From assembly GCF_002013895.1 (NCBI RefSeq), contig NZ_MAFQ01000018.1, positions 1-64,000 of the forward strand: a stretch of DNA of 64,000 nt, read 5' to 3'. The notes under the pieces were generated by a model. The model was not told the origin of the DNA, did not search any database, and was given only the letters and a program-made list of their open reading frames with translations. Made by a program: the position numbers and the translations under genes. The stretch is from Mycobacteroides franklinii (lineage in GTDB: Bacteria; Actinomycetota; Actinomycetes; Mycobacteriales; Mycobacteriaceae). Positions 8,522 through 16,300 of this stretch are shown here, piece after piece (position 1 is the stretch's first letter; each line of letters opens with the position of its first letter).

Positions 8522-10138
8522 CTAGTAGACGTCGCGCACGTATCGGTGGCTCTTGATGAGGTCGTTGACGTACGCATGCGCTCCGTCGGCGCCGAGCCCG
8601 CCGCAGTGGGCCACGATGTGGTGCAATGTGGCGTCGACATCCTTGGCCATGTGGTCGGCATCGCCGCACACATATAGATACGCGCCATCCTGCAGCCAGG
8701 CGAACAGTTCCGCGGCACTCTCCGACATACGATGCTGGACATACTGTTTGGGATCCCCCTCGGACCCGTCGCGGGAAAACGCAAGATCGAGTCGAGTCAG
8801 GGTGCCCGAGTCGACAAAGCCCTGCAATTCCTCGCCGTAAAGGAAACTGGTGGCTCGGTGCCGGTCGCCGAAGAACAGCCACGAGCGCCCCGACGCACCT
8901 GCGGCCTGACGTTCCTGGAGGAAACCACGAAATGGCGCGATCCCGGTTCCCGGCCCGACCATGATGATCGGGACATCGGGTGCGGGCAGCCGAAAGGTGT
9001 GGTTCGGCCGCAGATGTACCCGCACCGCCTGCCCGCGGTCGGCCAGGAATGTGGACGCCACACCGCCATATGTGCGGTCGGCGTCGGTGTACCGGATTGT
9101 CGCAACGGTCAGGTGAACGGTGTCGGGATGAACGGCCGGGCTTGACGCAATGGAGTAATCACGGAACTGAAGCGGGCGCAAATTGTCGAACAGCTCCTCA
9201 ACGGTCAACTCCCCCAGCTTGATCAGGTCCAGGACGTCCTTGCCGTACAACCATGAACCCGGCGCCGGATTGACATCGCCGCCGAGTGCGGCAATCGCGT
9301 CCGCATTGTCGGTACGGGTGGCCACCAACGCCCGCAGGGTCCGGGACGGGGTGCGGATCTCCAGACGATCGGACAACAGCTCTCCGAGCGGCTCATCGTG
9401 ACCGGTCACCCGGTGCGCGGCGTCGACGCGCAACTCGGCGAGTATGGCGGCGACCAGCGCAGGATCATTGGAGGCGTGCACGGCAATCGAATCACCTGCC
9501 TCATAGGAGATTCCGGAGCCGGCGAGGTCCACCTCGTAATGGCGCACCTCTTTGTCTGACTCGGCGGTGGTGAGCAGTCGGTTGACGACAAGCCGGGCCT
9601 CGACGGTTTCGTTGCGCTCGCGCTTGGGTTGTGCAGGAGCCTCGGCGACGACGGCAGGTTCCGCCGAATTGATATGCCCCGCCGAGAGTCGCTTCACCAG
9701 ATCGGTGGTCCACTCCTTGGACGGTTGTAGGTAGGGCCCGTCGATATCGACGCGTTCGGTCAGCCGCGTCGCACCCAAGGCATGCAGGCGCTCGTCGAGC
9801 AACAGGCCGGCGTTGCAAAAGAATTCGTAACTGCTGTCACCGAGTGCGAGCACCGCGAAATTCAGATGCTCAAGCCGGCCTGCCGCGTCGGCGCTTATCG
9901 CCTCCCAGAACAGCAGCGCGTTGTCGGGAAATTCGCCGTCGCCGAATGTCGAAACCACCACCACGAAGTGTGATGCCGATTGCAGCTCGGCGATATCGAC
10001 CTGGTTGAGTTCGACCGCCTCGGACTTGATGCCGGTGGCCTCCTCCAGCACTTCGCAGAACGACATGGCAGCGTCCTCGGCGTTGCCCATATCGGTGCCG
10101 TAGCCGACGATCAACGAAAAATCCGGCTGGGCGGTCAC
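8522..10138 (-). CDS. NADPH diflavin reductase (sulfite reductase flavoprotein/CPR-like), paralogue 1
   Basis: 538 aa from GTG at 10138, preceded by GAGGGAG; longer open-frame extensions upstream look non-coding. Domains: flavodoxin FMN domain at about 5-150 (VGYGTDMGNAE, VVVVSTFGDGEFPDNA, LALGDSSYEFFC), then FAD-binding ferredoxin-reductase domain with connecting insert (RDYSIASSPAVHPDTVHL, GGVASTFLADRG), NADPH domain (MVGPGTGIAPFRGFLQER, YVCGDADHMAKDV) and the C-terminal YVRDVY. It shuttles electrons from NADPH through FAD and FMN to an acceptor such as a sirohaem, haem or iron-sulfur protein. No acceptor is adjacent. The paralogue at 18799 has the same ending. Confidence 0.88.
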   Translation of the reverse strand: MTAQPDFSLIVGYGTDMGNAEDAAMSFCEVLEEATGIKSEAVELNQVDIAELQSASHFVVVVSTFGDGEFPDNALLFWEAISADAAGRLEHLNFAVLALGDSSYEFFCNAGLLLDERLHALGATRLTERVDIDGPYLQPSKEWTTDLVKRLSAGHINSAEPAVVAEAPAQPKRERNETVEARLVVNRLLTTAESDKEVRHYEVDLAGSGISYEAGDSIAVHASNDPALVAAILAELRVDAAHRVTGHDEPLGELLSDRLEIRTPSRTLRALVATRTDNADAIAALGGDVNPAPGSWLYGKDVLDLIKLGELTVEELFDNLRPLQFRDYSIASSPAVHPDTVHLTVATIRYTDADRTYGGVASTFLADRGQAVRVHLRPNHTFRLPAPDVPIIMVGPGTGIAPFRGFLQERQAAGASGRSWLFFGDRHRATSFLYGEELQGFVDSGTLTRLDLAFSRDGSEGDPKQYVQHRMSESAAELFAWLQDGAYLYVCGDADHMAKDVDATLHHIVAHCGGLGADGAHAYVNDLIKSHRYVRDVY

Positions 10139-10179
10139 AGCACTCCCTCGCTCGCGCGCGGGTCTGGTCCCAGCGCTGG

Positions 10180-10195
10180 GTAAGGGCGACCTTAC
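10180..10195. promoter_or_regulatory. inverted repeat upstream of diflavin reductase 1
   Basis: GTAAGG, four bases, CCTTAC: a perfect 6-4-6 inverted repeat about 40 bp upstream of the reductase GTG (minus strand) and also upstream of the divergent membrane-protein promoter. It is a good operator candidate. The spacing does not fit the 19-bp DtxR/IdeR box and the regulator is unknown. Confidence 0.4.
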
Positions 10196-10260
10196 TTTGG
10201 CCGGAGTCGTTGTGGGGGCCTCCCCCTGATTTTCCCTGCATGGACGGCCTGTCAACCCGC

Positions 10261-10266
10261 TAGCAT
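10261..10266 (+). promoter_or_regulatory. -10 element TAGCAT of a leaderless transcript
   Basis: TAGCAT is followed by six bases and then the GTG start at 10273, the mycobacterial leaderless layout. It fixes the start of the membrane protein gene. Confidence 0.6.
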
Positions 10267-10272
10267 CCGAAC

Positions 10273-11049
10273 GTGGCCTGGCTGAGTACCTGGTGGCACT
10301 ACGACGTGGTGAATGGTTACAAGGGTCCCTTGCTGCTGGGCTTCGTGGCATTCGTGGCCACCTTTGCGGTGACCCGCACGATCACTCGGCTCATCCGCGA
10401 CGGTAAGGGCCCCTTTCACAATATTTCCGGTGGTGGTGTGCACATCCACCATTCGGTGCCGGGCGTGGTACTACTGATCATCGGCGGCTTCACGGCCCTG
10501 GGCTCTCCACCGTTGTCGGTGTGGACGTATCTGGCAGGCCTGTTGGTGGGGATCGGCGCGTCGTTGGTGCTCGACGAGTTCGCGATGATCTTCCACTTGG
10601 AAGATGTCTACTGGTCGAACGAGGGACAGCTGTCGGTGGATGTGGTCACGTTGGCCACCGCCTGCATCGGTCTGGCGGCGGTTGGGGTTTCACCGCTGAA
10701 CGTGGACGGTCTGACCGGTGTCATCGCCATCGCACGTGGCGTGGCGATGATGTTGCTGCTGATCCACCTGGCGCTGGTCGCGATCACCGCGCTGAAAGGC
10801 AAATATCCCACCGCGATGCTGGGGATCTTCTTGGCCCCCATCGCGTGGGTGGCGGCCGCTCGTCTCGCCCGCCCGACATCCCCGTGGGCGCGATGGCGTT
10901 ACACACCGGCGAAACTCACGCGGGCTAAGCAGCGAGCCCTGGAATTTGATCGCCGGTGGGGTCCGGTGAGACGGCGCTGGCTCGACGCGATCGGCGGTAC
11001 GCCCACACCTGAACTGACTCACCCACCGACGGATTCGCGGACTCGGTGA
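10273..11049 (+). CDS. conserved integral membrane protein
   Basis: 258 aa. Five or six hydrophobic segments, for example GPLLLGFVAFVATFAVTRTI, GVVLLIIGGFTALG and VAMMLLLIHLALVAITAL. Polar motifs between the helices include GGGVHIHHSVPG and LDEFAMIFHLEDVYWSNEGQ, the latter rich in acidic residues and histidine and possibly metal-binding. The C-terminus is basic and cytoplasmic-looking. It resembles uncharacterised actinobacterial membrane proteins; no function is assigned. Convergent with the DUF1802 gene, overlapping it by 31 bp. Confidence 0.75.
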   Translation: MAWLSTWWHYDVVNGYKGPLLLGFVAFVATFAVTRTITRLIRDGKGPFHNISGGGVHIHHSVPGVVLLIIGGFTALGSPPLSVWTYLAGLLVGIGASLVLDEFAMIFHLEDVYWSNEGQLSVDVVTLATACIGLAAVGVSPLNVDGLTGVIAIARGVAMMLLLIHLALVAITALKGKYPTAMLGIFLAPIAWVAAARLARPTSPWARWRYTPAKLTRAKQRALEFDRRWGPVRRRWLDAIGGTPTPELTHPPTDSRTR

Positions 11050-11567
11050 GCAATCCGGGCCAGTGTTGATTCCGTGTGTATCGATGCGGCCCACTGCGGG
11101 TCCGCAGCCAGCTGTACCCAACTGGAGCAGCCGCGATGTTCATCTCCACGGTGAATTCGCAGGGGTTCGACCAAGGGGTACGCGCGTACGACCAGCACCG
11201 TGAGACGGTGCTTCGGCCGAAAATCCAAGCGGTCCGCGCGAACTGATTCGGTGGTCCAGATGTGCAGTGCGGCAATATCTTCGAGCGCCTCAGGACGGTT
11301 GACCTCGATCGCGGCAACAACCTCGGCCCCGGCACGCACCACAACCTGGGCTTCGGTGCTATCGGCGGCGGCGCGTTCCAAAAGGTCGTGATGTTCCAGT
11401 CGCACCCGCTCGGCGTGACCGTGCACGGCTGTCGGAAACAGCAGGAACCGCGAATCGGCAAGCGTGAAACGCTTCTCGTGAATTCCACCCTTGCGTAGCA
11501 GGACTGTCTGCCGGCCGTCGAGCAAGGCATGCACCGCCGCGCTCCATTCCTTCAGGGCGGTGGTCAC
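11019..11567 (-). CDS. DUF1802 family protein
   Basis: 182 aa from GTG. The DUF1802 pattern is recognisable: LKEWSAAVHALLDGRQTVLL, RKGGIHEKRF, FLLFPTAVHGHAERVR and KHRLTVLVVRAYPLVEP. Function unknown. It starts 9 bp after the universal stress protein stop on the same strand, so the two are probably co-transcribed and share any hypoxia or stress control. Confidence 0.8.
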   Translation of the reverse strand: MTTALKEWSAAVHALLDGRQTVLLRKGGIHEKRFTLADSRFLLFPTAVHGHAERVRLEHHDLLERAAADSTEAQVVVRAGAEVVAAIEVNRPEALEDIAALHIWTTESVRADRLDFRPKHRLTVLVVRAYPLVEPLRIHRGDEHRGCSSWVQLAADPQWAASIHTESTLARIAHRVRESVGG

Positions 11568-11576
11568 TCTGCGAGA

Positions 11577-12464
11577 CTACGACCGGGGCGTCACCAGCAC
11601 CGGGCAGGTGGCCTTGTGTATCAGTGCATGGCTGGTGGATCCGAGGAAGAAGCCCGCGATATCGCCGCGTCCGCGACTTCCGGTGACGATCAACTGAGCG
11701 CCTGCGGCCTGATTGAGCAGAACGTCGGCGGGGTGCCCGACCGCCACACGCCGGCGAACCGGAACATCCGGGTATTTCTCTTGCCATCCGGCCAGCCGCT
11801 CGGCGAGAAGCCGCTCTTGGCGCTGCTGCTCTGCGTCTGAGTCCATCGCGCTCCACGCGGTATACGCGTACACGTATCCCGGAGGAATGTTGTTCCACAC
11901 ATGAACCGCCACGAGTTCGGTATCGCGCATCGCGGCCTCCTCGAATGCCCACGCGATCGCGCCGTCGCTCGAATCGGAGTCGGCGACACCCACGACAATC
12001 GGGCCGCCTGCCAGTACCGGCGATTCCCTGACGACGACAACCGGGCTGTGCCCCTTCGCGGTCAACGACACCGAGACCGAGCCCGCCATCATCCCGGTGA
12101 ATCCACCTAGCCCGCTGGAGCCGAGCACCGTCATGAGGGCATTTTTGGACAATTCGATGAGGATCGGTACCGGCTTGCCGATGGCTTTGACCGTGGACAC
12201 TTCGACATTCGGATGCAGCGCGTAGACGTGGTCCTTGGCCTGACTGAGGAACTCGGCCCCGTCAGTCTCCAGATGCTGAAAGAAGCTCGCCGAAGCTCCC
12301 AGGTTGAACCCCTGTCCGAGGCTGCTGTGGTCGATGATGTGGACCAACGTCAACGGCAGGTGCCGACGCTGGGCTTCGGCGCCTGCCCATGTCAAGGCAT
12401 GCAGCGCCGACGTCGATCCGTCGATACCGACGAGAATGTGGGCATGCGGCGTCGGGGTGGTCAT
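11577..12464 (-). CDS. tandem universal stress protein
   Basis: 295 aa from ATG at 12464 with GGAGGA upstream; the longer frame lacks such a site. Two Usp domains: residues about 7-140 (HILVGIDGSTSALHALTWAG, ending VLGSSGLGGFTGMMAGSVS) and about 150-290 (PIVVGVADSDSSDGAIAW, ending VTGSRGRGDIAGFFLGSTS). Both carry the G-x2-G-x9-G(S/T) ATP-binding pattern. Tandem Usps are frequent in mycobacterial dormancy regulons. A DosR-like site lies about 70 bp upstream. Confidence 0.88.
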   Translation of the reverse strand: MTTPTPHAHILVGIDGSTSALHALTWAGAEAQRRHLPLTLVHIIDHSSLGQGFNLGASASFFQHLETDGAEFLSQAKDHVYALHPNVEVSTVKAIGKPVPILIELSKNALMTVLGSSGLGGFTGMMAGSVSVSLTAKGHSPVVVVRESPVLAGGPIVVGVADSDSSDGAIAWAFEEAAMRDTELVAVHVWNNIPPGYVYAYTAWSAMDSDAEQQRQERLLAERLAGWQEKYPDVPVRRRVAVGHPADVLLNQAAGAQLIVTGSRGRGDIAGFFLGSTSHALIHKATCPVLVTPRS

Positions 12465-12534
12465 GGCTCCTCCGATGTGCGATAGGGCGATTGCTCCTAC
12501 CCCCAACGCTATTGACAGTTCCTCGTGGCTCCTA

Positions 12535-12550
12535 TGGGCCAAAAGCCCCT
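12535..12550 (-). promoter_or_regulatory. candidate DosR/DevR box upstream of the universal stress protein
   Basis: On the minus strand the core reads GGGGCTTTTGGCCC, which matches 11 of 14 core positions of the DosR consensus GGGACTWWAGTCCC. The flanks are poor. It lies 71-86 bp upstream of the usp start, a usual distance. Confidence 0.4.
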
Positions 12551-12753
12551 CTGCTAGTGACTTTCAGCCGTATGAACGTGTGCTGCATCACTCAACGAGC
12601 GGGTCATTCGTGTTGGCGGAGCTCTCATTTGGAGTCGATAGCCTGGTAGATAGCAAGTCTAAGGACTCTGGTGTTCCTGCTAGCGTTGTGCGTAACGGAA
12701 TCTCGCCGATCGTCGATATGGACGTCGGGGGAACTGGCGGAAGGTAGACGAAA

Positions 12754-13086
12754 ATGGCTCTGACGGCGAAGTTGATTGTTGGTTCTGGCGCGCTGGCGAT
12801 GTCGCTGGTTGCCGGTGGTGGAATCGCATCCGCCGACCCGGACGTGACCGCCATCGTGAACACCACATGCACCTACCCGCAGATCATGGCGGCACTGAAC
12901 GAGCAGTCGCCCGCGGCGGCACAGCAGGTGAATGCGAACCCGATCGCAGGTGCTTGGCTGCAGCAGTTCGTGGCTTCGCCGCGCGCAAAGCGCCAGCAGA
13001 TGGTCAATGAGGTCAGGGGCATGCCCGCAGTTCAGGAGTACACCGTGCTGATCAACCAGGTCGCCGGTTCCTGCAACAACTACTGA
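12754..13086 (+). CDS. secreted haemophore-related protein (Rv0203-like)
   Basis: 110 aa. N-terminal Sec signal ending GGGIASA-DPD, leaving about 83 mature residues. The helical haemophore fold is suggested by TTCTYPQIMAALNEQSPAAA, LQQFVASPRAKRQQMVNEV and the terminal AGSCNNY; two cysteines flank the mature domain and could form a disulfide. Members bind haem outside the cell and pass it to MmpL-type importers. GGAAGG serves as ribosome site. It precedes an operon with a candidate iron box and a HemS-like protein, which supports a haem role. Confidence 0.8.
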   Translation: MALTAKLIVGSGALAMSLVAGGGIASADPDVTAIVNTTCTYPQIMAALNEQSPAAAQQVNANPIAGAWLQQFVASPRAKRQQMVNEVRGMPAVQEYTVLINQVAGSCNNY

Positions 13087-13212
13087 TCAGCGATTTCCCG
13101 GCCGCTGCCCCATAATGGTGATGGGGTGGCCGGTCCACCGATGCGTCGGCACCCTTGCTAAGGCTGGTAGTCGGTGTGACGTATATCCCGCTGGTTATTA
13201 GACCTCAACGAC

Positions 13213-13231
13213 TTAGGCTAGGCTTGGTTAA
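13213..13231 (+). promoter_or_regulatory. candidate IdeR/DtxR-type iron box
   Basis: TTAGGCTAGGCTTGGTTAA matches 14 of 19 positions of the IdeR palindrome TTAGGTTAGGCTAACCTAA, with an intact left half TTAGG and TAGGCT. It overlaps TAGGCT -10-like hexamers, so a bound repressor would block transcription into the GltB-like operon that starts about 140 bp downstream. Confidence 0.5.
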
Positions 13232-13361
13232 CTGCCCCTAAGAGGCCGGGCTACCGGCGTCTGTCGGGTCGCGACCATGCGGAGCGCTGGTCAGGGCGGG
13301 TTCGCTCAACGGACGAGAGACCCAACGTCACACGCTGGATACGCCGTGCGCGGCGCTGGGT

Positions 13362-13376
13362 GAGGAGAATCGTCTG
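13362..13376 (+). promoter_or_regulatory. ribosome binding site and CTG start of the GltB-like gene
   Basis: GAGGAGA at 13362-13368 followed after five bases by CTG at 13374. The frame is open back to a stop at 13239 but has no ATG, GTG or TTG before a GTG at 13464 that would remove the catalytic cysteine (codon 13413-13415). The strong ribosome site therefore points to CTG initiation. Confidence 0.55.
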
Positions 13377-16300
13377 AACGGGCTGTATGACCAAGACCAG
13401 GAGAAAAGTAGCTGCGGCGTCGGGTTCCTGACGCGCAAGGACGGCATCCAGACCCACGATGTCGTGCGCAAGCTTCACGAAGCCCTGTGTGCCGTGCCGC
13501 ATCGCGGCGGAATGTCCTCAGAGGGGGTCGGCGACGGCGCCGGCGTGAACCTCGATCTTTCCCTGCGCTTCTTCTCCGAACTGACGGGTGTTCCTGGCCT
13601 GCGGCCTGGACAGTTTGGAGTAGGCAACTTCTTCCTGCCCAACGACCCGGCATTCCATGCCGAGGCCGGGGAGGTCATCGAGCAGGCGCTACTGGCACAG
13701 GGATTCACGATCCTGCTCACGCGCGACGTGCCGGTCAACAATGCCGCGGTCCGCCCGGCGGCCATCAAGTACCAGCTGCCCATCCGGCAGTGGGTGTTTC
13801 GTTCCGATTCCGAGCGCAAGACCCATGAGGCGCTCATGGCGATCGAGGCCGTCGCCTATACGCGCCCAGAACTTCTTGGGCTCTACCCACTTTCACTCAG
13901 CACGCATACCCAGGTTCTGAAGGGGCGCCTCAACTCGAACGAGGTGGTGCCTTACTTCAGCGATCTGTCCGATCCTCGTATGGAAGTACATTCGATGTTC
14001 TTCCACACACGGTTCTCGACCAATACCGCACCGAATGCGACGATGGCACAGCCTTTCCGGCTGATGGCGCACAACGGCGAGCTCAACACCGACAAGAAAA
14101 ATCGCTTGTCCGAGAACGCGATTGCGTTGGCTCGTAACCGGGCGATCATCCGCCCGGCAGGGCAATCGGACAGCTGTCGACTGGATCAGACCTTGCAGAG
14201 CAGGGTGCTGGAGGACGACCTGGACCTGGTCACCGCGGTCGTCGCCATGATGCCACCCGCGTGGGAGAACGACACGACTCTATCTCCACGGGTGACTGCC
14301 ATGCTCGAGTACTTCAGTCTCTACGAGGAGAAGAACGACGGCCCGGCCGCGCTCATCTTCGGTGACGGCAACATCATCGGTGCACGCCTGGACCGGTTGG
14401 GCCTGAGGCCCCTGCGCACAGTCGAGACCGCCGAGTACTTGGGCGTGATGTCCGAGGCCGGACAGATCTATTTCGATCCCGAGACGGTGCTCGAGCGAGG
14501 TCGCATCGAGGCCGGCGGCATGCGCTATTACAACCATGCCGAGGGTCGGTCCTATGACACTGTCGAGGCGCTGGAAATGCTTGCCGCACGGCATGATTAC
14601 CCGGAAATGCTGGCACAGGCCCGAGTCAACATCGCCGATCTTCCGCACGTGCCCCCGGCAGGGCAGGGCTCACCCGCGCGGTATGACGGAGACCTCGGCC
14701 GCCACCAACGGTACGTGGCTTACTCGCTCAATCAAGAGAGCTTCAAGTTCCTGATGGACCCTATGTTGGCCACCGGGCAGGAGAAGATCTCCGCGATGGG
14801 GTACGGCGCGGCCATCAATGCACTGTCGAATCAAGAAGGCGGCGTTGCGAAGTATTTCTCGCAGCGGTTCGCACAGGTGACCAATCCACCGTTGGACAGC
14901 ATCCGGGAGGCCGACGGCATGACCCTGCGCGTCGCGCTCGGCGCCAAACCCAACAGTGGTGCGCAGCCTGCACCGCAGATCGTGGTGCCCTCCCCTATTC
15001 TCACGCATCTCGACATGCTCAAGATTCGCGAACAGGAGCGCACCCCCGTCAAGCGCTTCGGTATGCGCTATCGGATAGATCTCTCCGATCCCGATTCGAA
15101 CGCCGACCGAATCGTGCACGCGATCGACGAACTGTGTGATGCGGTAGAGCAATTCGCGCGCGAAACGGGCGGTATCGCGGTGATCTCCGATCGTCACGTC
15201 TCCAGTGACCGTGCCGCAATGCCCCTCATCATCGTGATCTCCGCCATCAATCAGCGCCTGATCGAGGAGGGCCTGCGCCTGCGCGTCTCACTGATCGCCG
15301 AGAGCGGACAGCTGTGCTCCTCGCACCACGTGGCCTCGGTACTGGGATTCGGGGCTTCCGCGGTATACCCGCTGGCGGTGCAGATGCGGGCCGAAGAAAA
15401 GTACGGCGCGGAGGCCGACAAGGCATTCAAACACTTCGCCAAGGCTGCCGAGAAGTCGTTGATGAAGACGATGGGCCGGGTCGGGCTGTGCACCGTCGAG
15501 AGCTACATCGGCGGTGAGTTCTTCGAGCCCAACTATCTGGACACCTCGGATCCGGTGCTGCACAAATACTTCCCGAATGTGGTGTCACCGGTAGCCGGTG
15601 TCGGCTTCTCCACACTGGCGGCAGCCGTGGGCGACTGGCATGCGCGGGCGCTCGCGGTCACCGGCGAAAAAGATGTCCCACTACTGGGCCTCTTCAAGGA
15701 GCGGGCCGAAGGCGCGGGCCACTCATACGGCACCACCGCGGTGCGCGGGTTCGTGGATATGACCGAGGAAGCAATCTCGTTCGGGGATGATGCGCGACCA
15801 GAGAACCCCGATATGGCAGACCCGACGTACCTGCGGCTGTTGCCGCTGCATCAGCTTGAGGGCGCGTTCGGGCTCGACGACGAGGCATACCGCAACAACA
15901 GCTTTGACGAGCTGCCCGCGCGCGCCGTCGACAGCTTCGACATCACCCCCGGGTATCGGAGTTTTGTCCGCGCGATGAACTCGGAGCGCACCCGGCGGCC
16001 GGCGGCGCTGCGCGATGTACTGGCGTTACCGGCCGACGTGAACTTCGTACGGACGGCCGACGAGTTCCGCAGGGAAATGGGCCAGTTCGCCCGGTTTGGG
16101 AACAACGACTTCCAGGTGCGCGGGCTTTCCTGCCAGCGGTCGGACGACGGATTCGTGTTGCGGCTCGCCCACGCCCCCGAGCGGTTGGCGGCACTTGCCA
16201 CCTCGCTGCGCGTGCGATTCGGTGGCGACATCACCAGCCAGGAGATTGTCGGCGACGAGCTCAGGCTGACGGCGACAGCCCAGGCCGCGGACTACCTTGC

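Noticed and set aside
10180..10195. DtxR/IdeR box before diflavin reductase 1
   Set aside because: The arms are only four bases apart instead of the nine needed between TWAGG and CCTWA.
13240..13361. Riboswitch in the leader of the GltB-like gene
   Set aside because: Some stems (ACCCA/TGGGT) can be drawn, but no known aptamer pattern was recognised.
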